From assembly GCF_018343535.1 (NCBI RefSeq), contig NZ_JAGYPF010000004.1, positions 641,666 to 705,665 on the forward strand: DNA of 64,000 nucleotides, given 5' to 3'. This DNA is from Neobacillus rhizophilus. GTDB taxonomy: Bacteria > Bacillota > Bacilli > Bacillales > Cytobacillaceae. A model generated the notes under the pieces. That model did not search any database. It had not been told where the DNA came from and saw nothing but the letters and a program-made list of their open reading frames with translations. Of the stretch, positions 44,384-53,307 are shown one piece after another. The translations under genes and the position numbers were made by a program. Position 1 is the stretch's first letter; each line of letters opens with the position of its first letter.

Positions 44384-44866
44384 TCAGTTTGTGATTAACT
44401 CCCTCAATCTCTTACGCGCACCTTCCCGCCATTGCTTCACTGCTGATACAGTAACACCTTCCTTATCAGCAATTTCTCTGATTGATAGGTCGGAATGGAT
44501 GGTGTACAGAAGCCATTTCCGTTGATTCGGTGTCAGCCTTTGCGCGTAGGTTAATAGAATCTCTTTTTCTGAAGATAGGTCTTGCTGGCAATCGGCAACC
44601 ATTACCCAGAATTCTTCGGCTGGACAAATACTTATTTCCTTAAACTTCGCCATTTTATTGAGTTCCGTAAGCAGGCTGCCTCTAATAAACGTATAAGCAT
44701 AGTTAGTAAAATTCCCTTTTTCCGGATTGAATCTTTGGCTTGCCTCCCAAAGAGCAATAAGGCCCTGCTGGTAAAACTCCTCCAGGTCTGTATAAAGACG
44801 AAGAGAGTGGATGATCTTGTGGATCATCGGCTTATATTGTTCTGCTAACTGTTCGAAGCTTTCCAA
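44384..44866 (-). CDS. Small sigma-70 family sigma factor
   Basis: 160 residues. Region 2 is LEEFYQQGLIALWEASQRFN (about 28-47) and NYAYTFIRGSLLTEL (about 55-69), and region 4 is a helix-turn-helix, LSIREIADKEGVTVSAVKQW (about 127-146). The N-terminal AEQYKPMIHKI is like the HTH_16/conjugative-transposon and ComX-like sigma factors found in Bacillus accessory regions. TTG start with AAAGGG 8 nt upstream. No anti-sigma gene is adjacent, so control would be transcriptional. Confidence 0.85.
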   Translation of the reverse strand: MESFEQLAEQYKPMIHKIIHSLRLYTDLEEFYQQGLIALWEASQRFNPEKGNFTNYAYTFIRGSLLTELNKMAKFKEISICPAEEFWVMVADCQQDLSSEKEILLTYAQRLTPNQRKWLLYTIHSDLSIREIADKEGVTVSAVKQWREGARKRLRELITN

Positions 44867-45061
44867 CGGTGTACCCTTTCAGGAAAGCGCGCATTTCCAT
44901 TGTATTCCCGGGTATCTCTACCATAGCGGGAATTCTCTAATTCAGCGAATCGACTCATTTCTAATTTGGTGCTGAATTAGCCCCCGAAAACTGCAAATTA
45001 TCCTCTCTTATTTCCAATTTGGAGCTGATTTTTGAAAGTTTCGACCGATTGTATAGAAAAT

Positions 45062-45561
45062 GAGGCATGGGACGGTTCGAGACCGCTGAAAATCACATCC
45101 TAAGAAGAAGCTGGAGCGCTATTTTCTTTGGCTTACAGGATGAATAAGAAGGCCTTATTTTTACCGATGCGCAACTTTTCTTGTGCTCACGGGCAGAATA
45201 GCAGGCTTATTTTTACCAGTGAGGCACTTTAGTAGCGCTCACTGGCAGAATAGCTGGCCTAATTTTTACCGGTGCGCAACTTTTTTTGTGCTCACGGGCA
45301 GAATAGTAGGCTTATTTTTACCGGTGAGGCACTTTTGTAGCGCTCACGGGCAGAATAGAAGGTATTATTTTTACCGGTTTGCAACTTTTTTTGTGCTCAC
45401 GGGCAGAATAGTAGGCTTATTTTTACCGGTGAGGCACTATTGTAGCGCTCACGGGCAGAATAGAAGGTATAATTTTTACCGGTTTGCAACCTTTTTTGTG
45501 CTCACGGGCAGAATAGGGCGGCTTATTGCTTCTCAGTAGTCTCGGACGGTTCTCATGCCTC
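45062..45561. mobile_element. 500-bp REP-bounded element enclosing a repeat array
   Basis: The left end begins GAGGCATGGGACGGTTCGAG, and the right end finishes GACGGTTCTCATGCCTC, so GAGGCATG/CATGCCTC form outer inverted ends. Between them lies the 52/53-bp array. The total length is 500 bp. No transposase frame and no clear target duplication were seen; mobility is inferred from the inverted ends and the dispersal of the same end sequence. Confidence 0.45.
45150..45525. repeat. Alternating 52/53-bp tandem repeat (105-bp higher-order unit)
   Basis: TTTTTACCGGT recurs with T at 45162, 45214, 45267, 45319, 45372, 45424 and 45477, spacings 52,53,52,53,52,53. Two unit types alternate: one contains GCGCAAC then TTTTTTTGTGCTCACGGGC, the other GAGGCACTTTTGTAGCGCTC then ACGGGC. 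Both can form GTGAG/CTCAC-type hairpins. An open frame across the array (45183-45539) arises only because 105 is divisible by three and has no ribosome binding site. Confidence 0.88.
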
Positions 45562-45882
45562 GATATTGGTTTTTGGAAGTCCAAAAGATTGGTTACCTTA
45601 TACAAATCTGCCGTCATTTCCGATTGGATGCTGCAAAAAAAATTAATAATGACTCTTAAAAAAAATATTGACGGCATAATAAATATTATTTATTATAATA
45701 TTCAGATAAGTAATATTTAATATTTCTTGTTTCAGGCATACCCTTTAAAAAGGCAGGTGTTTAATTACAATTTTAATAGCACCGACACGGTTTATTTTAC
45801 AAAATAACCTCCAAACCAATTTCATATTATGTATTCTATTTTGAAGGTGAAAAGCCATGCTAGGGGAGGAGGAGGTTTCAAA

Positions 45883-46599
45883 ATGAAAAATAGAAGTGAT
45901 CAGTTAGTCCATGAGCTTGGAAAGAAAATCGTAACAGGGGAATTCGCTCAAAGTGAGATATTACCAAAGGTAGAAGATATAAGTGAAAGATATGAGGTAA
46001 GTCGAACCGTAGTTCGTGAAGCCTTTAAAGGATTATCAACACTTGGGCTTGTGAGATCCAACCAAAAAGCTGGGACGATTGTCCTTCCCCGTTCTGATTG
46101 GCAATGGTGGAATCTTGATGTATTAACTTGGGTCGTAGAGGACGAGAATAATACCGACTTTTTAGTGCATTTGACAGAAGTGAGATTGGGCCTTGAACCG
46201 ACGGCCGCAGCATTGGCGGCTAAACGGGCAACTGATCAAGACATGATGAAAATAACTGATGCTTTTGAGCGTCTGGAGCAATCAATTGGGGATGAAAAGG
46301 CCTGGGCAAGTGCGGATTATGATTTTCATGAAAGAATCCTGCAGGCTTCCTACAACGATCTCATTATTAACACAGTTAAAACACTTCGAAAAGCACTAGT
46401 TAAAAGCCGCGAAAAAACGATACAGGCTGCCAAGGATTTTCCGGAATCACCTTATGATACGCCAACAAAAGAAGTGCTGGATAGACACCGTGCTATCTAC
46501 GATGCCGTCATGGCAAGGGATGAAGAGTTGGCCCGACAAAAAATGACGGAATTAATCTTACGTGTGAAAAGTATTTTAGAAAAAATATATGGGTTTTAA
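45883..46599 (+). CDS. GntR/FadR family regulator of the aromatic cluster
   Basis: 238 residues. Winged HTH at the N-terminus (EILPKVEDISERYEVSRTVV then REAFKGLSTLGLV, about residues 24-57) and an all-helical FCD domain with the metal-binding pattern (EVRLGLEP, DYDFHERILQAS, DRHRAIYDAVMARD; Asp and three His). GGGGAGGAGG is 8 nt before the ATG. It is the first gene of the cluster and 48 nt upstream of the FAH gene, so it probably represses the operon until an acidic intermediate binds. Confidence 0.88.
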   Translation: MKNRSDQLVHELGKKIVTGEFAQSEILPKVEDISERYEVSRTVVREAFKGLSTLGLVRSNQKAGTIVLPRSDWQWWNLDVLTWVVEDENNTDFLVHLTEVRLGLEPTAAALAAKRATDQDMMKITDAFERLEQSIGDEKAWASADYDFHERILQASYNDLIINTVKTLRKALVKSREKTIQAAKDFPESPYDTPTKEVLDRHRAIYDAVMARDEELARQKMTELILRVKSILEKIYGF

Positions 46600-46647
46600 A
46601 GCTAACTTTTTACTAAAAAATAGATCGACTTAGAGAGGAGCAAAAAA

Positions 46648-47625
46648 ATGGGATTACAAGTTGTAAGATTCGAAAAGGATGGTAAAGAGAATTGGGGAGT
46701 TGTTTCAAACAATCAAATTCTTGCCCTGAAAAATTCTTATAGCTCATTAGCACAATTTTTAGAAGAAGGTGTAGAAGAGGCTAGACAAGTAAAAGAAAGT
46801 GGAACTGGTGAGACTGTTTCATTAGATGAAGTGACGGTCCTAAGCCCGGTAACACAGCCGGCAAGAATTGTCTGCCAAGGTGCAAATTATTCTTCTCACC
46901 GTGCTGAAGCTGGCTTGGAAGCAACGCGCCCGCCGTTTAACCTGATTTTTGGCAAGGCAGATAGCTCACTTTGTGGAGCGTATTCGGAAATTATCCGACC
47001 ATCACATGTGCAGCTATTAGACTATGAAATTGAATTAGGATTAGTTTTAGGAACTGAGATTTCCCAAGCCGTAGAAGTGACAGATGAAACCCTTCATCAA
47101 TATGTTGGGGGTCTTGTCATTATGAATGATGTATCTGCAAGGGATGTCCAGCTTTGCGAAGGTCAATGGTTAAAAGGGAAAAGCTACCGAACATTTGGAC
47201 CTACAGGGCCGTACCTATACTTATTAGACAAAGATGAAATCGCTCTCATTCATGACCTTGAATTAAAATGTTTTGTCAATGATGAGCTGCGCCAATCGGC
47301 CAACACGAACCAACTGCTTTTCAAACCAGCAGAGACACTTACTGAACTATCAGAAATTATGAATCTATCAAAAGGAGATTTAATTATTACCGGTACAACA
47401 GGGGGTGTCGCCTTAAATCTCTCTCCAGATGTACTTGGTCAAATTTCAAGCCTAGCACTGCCATACCAACAGAAATTAGATTTACTTGTGGAAAGCCAAA
47501 TAAACAATGGTAAATATCTTGAAGATGGTGACGTGATTCGCTGCCAAATCAGAAGTGCAGATGGAACCATCGACCTTGGTGAGCAAGTAAACAAAGTAGT
47601 ACCAAGTAAAGTTGCCATTTCCTAA
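46648..47625 (+). CDS. Fumarylacetoacetate hydrolase (FAH) family protein
   Basis: 325 residues. The FAH core has DYEIELGLVLGTEIS, VIMNDVSARDVQ and KGKSYRTFGPTGPYLY, plus the late LSKGDLIITGTTGGVA. Acidic residues of the E..E..D metal site (EIELGLVL, NDVSARD) are present. FAH enzymes break a carbon-carbon bond of a 2,4-diketo acid with metal help. Placed between the GntR gene and the hydroxylase, it should act after ring cleavage. A strong AGAGGAG precedes the ATG. A MITE copy lies downstream. Confidence 0.88.
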   Translation: MGLQVVRFEKDGKENWGVVSNNQILALKNSYSSLAQFLEEGVEEARQVKESGTGETVSLDEVTVLSPVTQPARIVCQGANYSSHRAEAGLEATRPPFNLIFGKADSSLCGAYSEIIRPSHVQLLDYEIELGLVLGTEISQAVEVTDETLHQYVGGLVIMNDVSARDVQLCEGQWLKGKSYRTFGPTGPYLYLLDKDEIALIHDLELKCFVNDELRQSANTNQLLFKPAETLTELSEIMNLSKGDLIITGTTGGVALNLSPDVLGQISSLALPYQQKLDLLVESQINNGKYLEDGDVIRCQIRSADGTIDLGEQVNKVVPSKVAIS

Positions 47626-47730
47626 TTTACTTATCACATATTGCTGGGAATTACATAAGTCGTTCTAATCATCCTGATCCCAGCTTTCCTTTATTTTAAC
47701 CCAATTTGCACTACATTTTGAAAAGCATCA

Positions 47731-48003
47731 TAAGTGTTATTATTCATGGTTGATTTTCGTGTAGGTATGAAAATTTAGGCGAAGAATTTACGGCTATTGT
47801 ATAAAGAGGAAGCTTAAAAAGCAGAGATAAGCGAAGATATTTCGATTAACTGCTCTAAATAACACAAAATCCAAAGATTTAGATGACATAACCGGAAAAA
47901 CTTCCTTTATTTTTAAGGAAATAAGAGTATTTCCCAAAATACACGGAATTCTTCCGTTTATTTTTCAAACTCAGTAAAATCAACATTCAGTTATAACAGA
48001 GCC
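47731..48003 (-). mobile_element. MITE copy 3, inverted
   Basis: 273 bp, about as long as copy 1 and in the opposite orientation. Its best-kept end is GGCTCTGTTATAACTGAATG (read leftward from 48003). The other end is eroded. It sits in the 450-base gap between the FAH and MhpA-like genes of one cluster, so it may change their co-transcription. Confidence 0.72.
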
Positions 48004-48075
48004 TAGTTGTTTTAAATGTATCCGCTTACACGAAGGGTTCATCCAATTATTAATAGTTGAAAAGGGGTTTGGTAG

Positions 48076-49650
48076 ATGAATCAAGAAATTCATGATGTTG
48101 CTATTGTCGGTTATGGTCCTGTATCAAAGCTATTAGCCACCTTGCTCGGACAAAAAGGATGGAAGGTTGGCATATATGAAAGATTTTCTCACGAATATCC
48201 GTTGCCGAGAGCCGTTCATTTTGATGATGAAATTGCTCGGATTCTACAATCGGTTATTCCTTCAAGTGAAATTGAGAGAATCACAGAGGTTGCCAACGAT
48301 TTATACACCTGGTGTAATGCTGAGCGGAAAACTCTTTTAGAATTGAACTTTTCTGAATTTGGGGTTTCGGGATGGCCGGGTCATTTATTCTTTAATCAGC
48401 CGGAGCTCGAAGGGTTATTGGACAAAGCCTGCCGCCAACAGGCAACAGTAGACGTGAATATGGGAAAAGAAGCTGTTGCATTAAATGAATTTGATGACCA
48501 TGTAGAGTTAGTTGTAAAGGATTTGCAGGGAGTAGAAACCAAAGTCCATGCCAAATATGTGGTTGGCTGTGATGGGGCTAATAGTTTTGTCCGAAGAAAT
48601 ATGGAACATACGATCACAGATCTTGGATTTGTAGCAGATTGGCTTGTGGTTGATATCATTCCTCAGACCGAGAGGGAATGGAAACCAATGAATTTACAAC
48701 TATGTGACCCAGCTCGTCCCACTACAGTTGTTTCAGGTGGTCCAGGAAGAAGGCGCTGGGAATTCATGGCCCTTCCAGGAGAAACAAAGGAAGATCTAAA
48801 TAAGGAAGAAGTGGCATGGAAGTTATTGGAGCCGTGGGATATTACTCCTGCGAATGCTGTTTTGGAACGGCAAGCGATTTATACATTTAAAGCCTTATGG
48901 GTGGATGAATGGAGAAAAGGCAGACTGGTATTGGCTGGCGATGCTGTCCACTTAACTCCGCCATTCATGGGTCAAGGGATGTGTGCAGGACTTCGTGATG
49001 CCAAGAATTTATCTTGGAAGCTTGATTTGGTCTTAAGTGGAAAAGTGGATAACAACTTCCTCGATATGTATACGAAAGAACGGAAACCACATAATCGTGA
49101 TGTGGTTGAAGCAGCCTTGTTTTTAGGAAAAGTGATTTGTGTAACCGATCCAGAGGCTGCTGCACAAAGGGATGAGGCATTCTTTACCGGCAAGGTGCCG
49201 CCTATGCCAGAATTTCCATTTTTGACTGATGGCATTCTAGGGGAACCAGGGGATTACACGGGAAAACTATCTTTTCAGAGTCAGGTAAACTATCAGGGCA
49301 AGACTGGATTGTTTGATGATGTTGTTGGAAATGGGTGGATGATTATGAGTCCAGTCGGTGACCCTAGGAACGTTTTACAGGAGGAACAGATCACCTTCCT
49401 TGAGAACATAGGTGCAAAATTTATAACAGTTTCTGAAGCCTACGATACACAAATAGAATCAGCTAATCAGGTACTAGATATTGAAGGAAAATACAAACAG
49501 TATTTTCATACAACTGGCTTAGAGGCTGTTGTGGTCCGCCCTGATTATTATATGTTTGGGGGCGCTGTAAAATTGGCTGAATTATCCTTAGTAGTTGAAG
49601 ATTTAATCAAACAAATGGGACAGTTCATGAATAAGGCAGCTGTTAGATAA
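48076..49650 (+). CDS. MhpA-like FAD aromatic hydroxylase
   Basis: 524 residues of the class A flavoprotein aromatic hydroxylase family (MhpA, 3-hydroxyphenylpropionate hydroxylase, and relatives). N-terminal VAIVGYGPVSKLLATLLGQK, the DG motif VVGCDGANSFVRR and the GD motif LAGDAVHLTPPFMGQGMCAG are all present. The usual third Gly of GxGxxG is replaced by Ser (GYGPVSK). The enzyme would add an ortho-hydroxyl to a phenol, with NAD(P)H and O2, to give a catechol-type compound for the extradiol dioxygenase downstream. GGGG lies upstream of the ATG. Confidence 0.85.
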   Translation: MNQEIHDVAIVGYGPVSKLLATLLGQKGWKVGIYERFSHEYPLPRAVHFDDEIARILQSVIPSSEIERITEVANDLYTWCNAERKTLLELNFSEFGVSGWPGHLFFNQPELEGLLDKACRQQATVDVNMGKEAVALNEFDDHVELVVKDLQGVETKVHAKYVVGCDGANSFVRRNMEHTITDLGFVADWLVVDIIPQTEREWKPMNLQLCDPARPTTVVSGGPGRRRWEFMALPGETKEDLNKEEVAWKLLEPWDITPANAVLERQAIYTFKALWVDEWRKGRLVLAGDAVHLTPPFMGQGMCAGLRDAKNLSWKLDLVLSGKVDNNFLDMYTKERKPHNRDVVEAALFLGKVICVTDPEAAAQRDEAFFTGKVPPMPEFPFLTDGILGEPGDYTGKLSFQSQVNYQGKTGLFDDVVGNGWMIMSPVGDPRNVLQEEQITFLENIGAKFITVSEAYDTQIESANQVLDIEGKYKQYFHTTGLEAVVVRPDYYMFGGAVKLAELSLVVEDLIKQMGQFMNKAAVR

Positions 49651-49679
49651 CCATACACTTCTAAGACAGCTGCCGAATG

Positions 49680-49764
49680 ATCATAAAGGACGGGCATCCT
49701 TTATGATTCGTTTCTGATTTGTTTGGGGCAAACCAGAAACAGTTGGTAGACTTGGGAAAGTCTA
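49680..49764 (+). other. Three successive RNA hairpins between hydroxylase and dioxygenase genes
   Basis: ATCATAAAGGA/TCCTTTATGAT (49680-49707), then GTTTCTG..TTTG/CAAA..CAGAAAC (49710-49740), then TAGACTT/AAGTCTA (49747-49764). None has a long T tract, so they may protect mRNA ends or modulate read-through rather than terminate. Confidence 0.5.
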
Positions 49765-49850
49765 GAAGTACATTATACAATATTTTATTAAAAAAATATT
49801 AATTTAGGATTATCAATTTTTAAAAAATAAACCTAATGGGGGAATCCGCA

Positions 49851-50735
49851 ATGTCAACCGTAAAAATATTTCGTTTAGTGTACTTGGATTTTTTTGCAAA
49901 AAACAGTCAAACCATGGTCGAGTATTATACCAATACAATGGGATATCGGATTACAGAGGAGAAGGACGGAGTTACCTATTTAAGTAACGGTTTCGACCAT
50001 CATAATATTGTGATCACGCCAGCAGAAGAAAAAGCGGTTCGCAGATATGGCTACCAATTAGATGGGAAACTCACTTTAGAAGAAGTACAGGAGCAATTAC
50101 ATTCAAAAGGTATTGCTTCTAGCTTGAAAATAGACGCCAAACCGGGTGTTTCAAGATTAGTAGAATTACAGGATCCAGCCGGTAATGTCATTGAATTATT
50201 TACAGAGATGGAGCAATCAGCTGTTGGTTTTGGTTCTTCAGGCATTGTTCCCCTTAAATTAGGGCATGTGGCATTTTATGCGAAGAACTTTCAGGAGACC
50301 ATTGAATTTTACCGGGATGCATTAGGCTTCTCATTTACTGACCAAATTGGAGTAGGCTTCGCTAATTTCTTAACATGCAACACGGATCATCATGTATTAA
50401 ATGTTGTTGCTTCCGATGAGACACGTTTACACCATATTGCTTTCCAATTAAAGGATGCAAGTCATCAGTATGTAAGCTCAGATTTATTGGCCAGGCAGGG
50501 GCGTCCAACTCTTTGGGGTCCTTCCCGCCATACTGCAGGACATAATATTGCGACTTATCATCATGATCCGGAAGAAAATGTTGTGGAGTTGTATATTGAT
50601 ATGGATGTGTTTATTCCAGAGCTTGGGATCTTTGAGCCTCGTCCATGGCATGAGGTACTTCCGCTTAAACCAAAGATTTGGGAAGCTTTGAGTGCTTGGG
50701 GAACAGAGTTTGAATTGGATTTGGCTAAAGTATAA
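49851..50735 (+). CDS. Extradiol ring-cleavage dioxygenase (VOC family)
   Basis: 294 residues, two tandem VOC modules as in type I extradiol enzymes: the N-terminal one starts FRLVYLDFFAKNSQTMVEYY, and the catalytic one PLKLGHVAFYAKNFQETIEF near 140. The Fe(II) ligands appear as His in LGHVAF, His in LHHIAF and Glu in NVVELYIDMD, with HTAGHNIATYHHDP between. It opens a catechol ring next to the diol, between the hydroxylase and the FAH step. GGGGGA lies 8 nt before the ATG at 49851. Confidence 0.85.
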   Translation: MSTVKIFRLVYLDFFAKNSQTMVEYYTNTMGYRITEEKDGVTYLSNGFDHHNIVITPAEEKAVRRYGYQLDGKLTLEEVQEQLHSKGIASSLKIDAKPGVSRLVELQDPAGNVIELFTEMEQSAVGFGSSGIVPLKLGHVAFYAKNFQETIEFYRDALGFSFTDQIGVGFANFLTCNTDHHVLNVVASDETRLHHIAFQLKDASHQYVSSDLLARQGRPTLWGPSRHTAGHNIATYHHDPEENVVELYIDMDVFIPELGIFEPRPWHEVLPLKPKIWEALSAWGTEFELDLAKV

Positions 50736-50762
50736 AAAGTTTCTTTAAGGGGATCCAACTTT

Positions 50763-51059
50763 ATGGTACAAGAAATCATGTTGATTGAAGTGAAACCGGG
50801 AACGGAGCAGGAATTTGAGAACGCTTTTAAAAGGGCGGCCGTTATCGTCTCGTCTGCAAAGGGTTGCTTAGGAAATGAACTACACCGATGCATGGAGCAA
50901 GAAAATAAATATTTGGTTTTAATTAAATGGGAATCAGTAGATGACCATGTAACAGGGTTTAAAAATTCAATAGATTATCAGGAAATGAAGTCTATAATTG
51001 GCCCTTATTATTTACACGTTCCACATGCAGGGCACTATGAAAAAATAAAATTACTATAA
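50763..51059 (+). CDS. Antibiotic biosynthesis monooxygenase (ABM) domain protein, 98 aa
   Basis: A dimeric ferredoxin-like ABM fold: IMLIEVKPGTEQEFENAFKR, SAKGCLGNELHRCME and YLVLIKWESVDDHVTGF. In quinol monooxygenases of this family the fold oxidises hydroquinones without a cofactor; in catabolic clusters it may also remove reactive quinols. It is 27 nt behind the dioxygenase, and a terminator follows it. Confidence 0.82.
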   Translation: MVQEIMLIEVKPGTEQEFENAFKRAAVIVSSAKGCLGNELHRCMEQENKYLVLIKWESVDDHVTGFKNSIDYQEMKSIIGPYYLHVPHAGHYEKIKLL

Positions 51060-51090
51060 TATTGGTTATTTACATGAATTTTTATTAACG

Positions 51091-51140
51091 CAGGGGACAT
51101 AGGTCAAGATAAGATGACTATTTCGTCCCCCTTTTTTTTC
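51091..51140 (+). terminator. Intrinsic terminator dividing the aromatic cluster
   Basis: GGGGAC/GTCCCC outer arms with an inner ATAGGTCA/TGACTAT stem, followed by C and eight T. It separates the ring-attack genes from the acyl-CoA genes. Confidence 0.85.
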
Positions 51141-51213
51141 TAAATGAAATTGCAGGATTCTACATATAGAAAGAAGAAATAAAAGAAAAAATGAATGCAC
51201 AGGAGGAGAAACC

Positions 51214-52392
51214 ATGACAACTTATATAGTTGATGGAGCAAGAACAGCTTTTGGGACGTATGGAGGCTCATTAAAGGATATTAGTGATCTTGAATTAGGC
51301 GTGGCGGCAACTAAAGGGGCACTTGAAAGAAGTGGTATACCTGCTTCCGATGTGGATGAAATTGTATTTGGAAATGTTGTCCAGACCGGAGCACATTCCG
51401 CCTATCTGGCCAGACATATTGGGTTAAAAAGCGGCTTAACGGAGTCATCATCTGCCCTTACCTTGAATCGGTTATGCGGTTCAGGATTACAGGCTATGGT
51501 AACAGGGGCAACGTCTATTGAATTAGGGGAAGCAAAGGTCATTGTGGCTGGTGGCACCGAGAATATGAGTTTAGCTCCGCAAATCTTAAAAGGAACGCGG
51601 TTCGGCTCCCCTAGTAAGGCACCAGTGGTGGTGGACATGCTTTGGGAAACGTTAATTGATCAATATGTCGGCTGCGGGATGGGGATGACCGCAGAGAATC
51701 TATCAGAAAAGTATAAGATTTCACGAGAAGAACAGGATCGGTTTGCGGTTACCTCGCAGCAAAAGGCTGGAAAAGCAAGAGATGAAGGGCGCTTCGCAGA
51801 AGAAGTAGTTCCTTTTATCATCCATGATAAAAAAGGAAAAGAAACAATTATTAAAGTGGATGAACATATTAGAGATTGTGTCAGTTTAGAAGGTTTAACA
51901 AAATTAAAACCGGCTTTTAAGAAAGACGGTACAGTAACGCCGGGTAATGCCAGTGGAATTAACGATGGTGCTGCAGCGGTCGTATTAGCTTCAGAAGACT
52001 ACGTCATTGAAAATAGTTTAAATCCGTTAGCGAAAATTGTTTCCTGGGCAGTAGCAGGAGTTGATCCAAAAATCATGGGGATTGGACCTGTACCAGCAAG
52101 CAAAAGGGCATTAGAAAAAGCAGGCTTAACCTTGGCTGACATTGATTTATTTGAATTGAATGAGGCCTTTGCGGCGCAATCATTAGCCGTCATAAAGGAA
52201 TTGGGAATTAACCAGGAAAAAGTAAATGTTAACGGGGGAGCGATCGCTTTGGGACACCCTCTTGGTGCAAGTGGTGCGAGAATTACCTATTCTTTAGCGC
52301 TTGAACTGAAGAAAAGGAATTTAAAATATGGCTTAGCTGCCCTTTGCATTGGCGGCGGTCAAGGAATTGCCATGATTATTGAGAGGGTCTGA
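51214..52392 (+). CDS. Acetyl-CoA C-acetyltransferase (thiolase)
   Basis: 392 residues, normal for thiolase. Nucleophile Cys in [11 protein letters not shown] (about residue 89), His in [14 protein letters not shown] (near 350) and second Cys in [11 protein letters not shown] (near 380). It would split acetoacetyl-CoA to two acetyl-CoA in the cytosol, consuming the product of the acetoacetyl-CoA synthetase encoded at 53308. AGGAGGAG precedes the ATG. Confidence 0.92.
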   Translation: MTTYIVDGARTAFGTYGGSLKDISDLELGVAATKGALERSGIPASDVDEIVFGNVVQTGAHSAYLARHIGLKSGLTESSSALTLNRLCGSGLQAMVTGATSIELGEAKVIVAGGTENMSLAPQILKGTRFGSPSKAPVVVDMLWETLIDQYVGCGMGMTAENLSEKYKISREEQDRFAVTSQQKAGKARDEGRFAEEVVPFIIHDKKGKETIIKVDEHIRDCVSLEGLTKLKPAFKKDGTVTPGNASGINDGAAAVVLASEDYVIENSLNPLAKIVSWAVAGVDPKIMGIGPVPASKRALEKAGLTLADIDLFELNEAFAAQSLAVIKELGINQEKVNVNGGAIALGHPLGASGARITYSLALELKKRNLKYGLAALCIGGGQGIAMIIERV

Positions 52393-52436
52393 TTTTGAAA
52401 AAACAATTAAACTATTAGGTTTAGGGAGGAATCGAT

Positions 52437-53225
52437 TTGGAAAATAAAGTTGTTAGTTTATCCGTTGAAAACCATGTTGGAATTGTCACGTTAAACCGTC
52501 CGGAAGTAGGAAATGCACTGGATTTGCAAATGGCCAAGGAATTAATGTATGCAGCGATTGTTTGTTCCGAGCGTGATGATATTAGAGTAGTGGTGATCAC
52601 TGGAGCGGGTAATAAGTTTTCAGTTGGCGGTGATTTAAAAAGTTTCGCAAAGGAAGGGGACGAAATAAGTTCTCATCTGAAATCTGTAACTGCATACTTA
52701 CATCAAGCGATTTCCTTTTTTGCAAGAATGAATAAACCGTTCATTGGGGCGGTTAATGGAGTAGCAGCAGGCGCAGGAATGAGTCTTGCCTGCGCATGTG
52801 ATTTAGTCTATGCATCGGAGAAATCTAAATTCGTGATGGCTTATAACCGAATTGGATTAACACCTGATGGATCAGGCAGCTATTTTTTACCTCGTCTTGT
52901 CGGGATGCGTCGTGCACTTGAGTTAATGTATACGAATCGACAGTTAACTGCAGTAGAGGCATGTGACTGGGGAATTGTCAACCAAGTCGTTCCTGATGAC
53001 CAATTATGGAAGGTTGTCCTAGGCGTTGCAGAAAGCTTGGCAAAAGGACCGATGAATGCATACGGCGAAACGAAAAAATTATTCTATCATTCGCTCCAAG
53101 AAACATTAGAATCACAAATGAGCAAGGAATCCTTGCTGCTCGCTTCAAGAGCAAACAGTGAAGAGGGAAAAGAAGGGATCGCTGCCTTTCTTGAAAAGCG
53201 GGAAGCTGATTTTTTAAAGGGGTAG
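52437..53225 (+). CDS. Enoyl-CoA hydratase/isomerase family protein
   Basis: 262 residues of the crotonase fold: GIVTLNRPEVGNALDLQM, oxyanion-hole motifs KFSVGGDLKSF and NGVAAGAGMSLACACDLVYA, and RIGLTPDGSGSYFLPRLVG. In place of the two Glu of true hydratases it has Ala-Gly and Asp (GLTPDGSGS), which suggests an isomerase, hydrolase or acyl-CoA lyase activity. TTG start with GGGAGG upstream, 44 nt behind the thiolase. Confidence 0.85.
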   Translation: MENKVVSLSVENHVGIVTLNRPEVGNALDLQMAKELMYAAIVCSERDDIRVVVITGAGNKFSVGGDLKSFAKEGDEISSHLKSVTAYLHQAISFFARMNKPFIGAVNGVAAGAGMSLACACDLVYASEKSKFVMAYNRIGLTPDGSGSYFLPRLVGMRRALELMYTNRQLTAVEACDWGIVNQVVPDDQLWKVVLGVAESLAKGPMNAYGETKKLFYHSLQETLESQMSKESLLLASRANSEEGKEGIAAFLEKREADFLKG

Positions 53226-53307
53226 GATTGGACTCCTAGTAAGATAGTGAATTTTTTATAGGAAATTACATTGATTCATAGTTTGATCTTTAATTGGAGG
53301 GATCGGA

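Larger units (their letters stand above)
44867..45882. other. Gene-free region with a REP-bounded repeat element
   Basis: 1016 bases. Near 44937-45033 there are related AATTTGG(T/A)GCTGA sequences at 44963 and 45016, 53 bp apart. Then follows the REP-bounded array element at 45062-45561 and an AT-rich leader for the GntR gene. Confidence 0.5.

Noticed and set aside
45183-45539. 118-codon open frame across the repeat array at 45.2-45.5 kb
   Set aside because: It is open only because the higher-order repeat is 105 bp, a multiple of three. There is no ribosome binding site, and the composition is set by the repeat.
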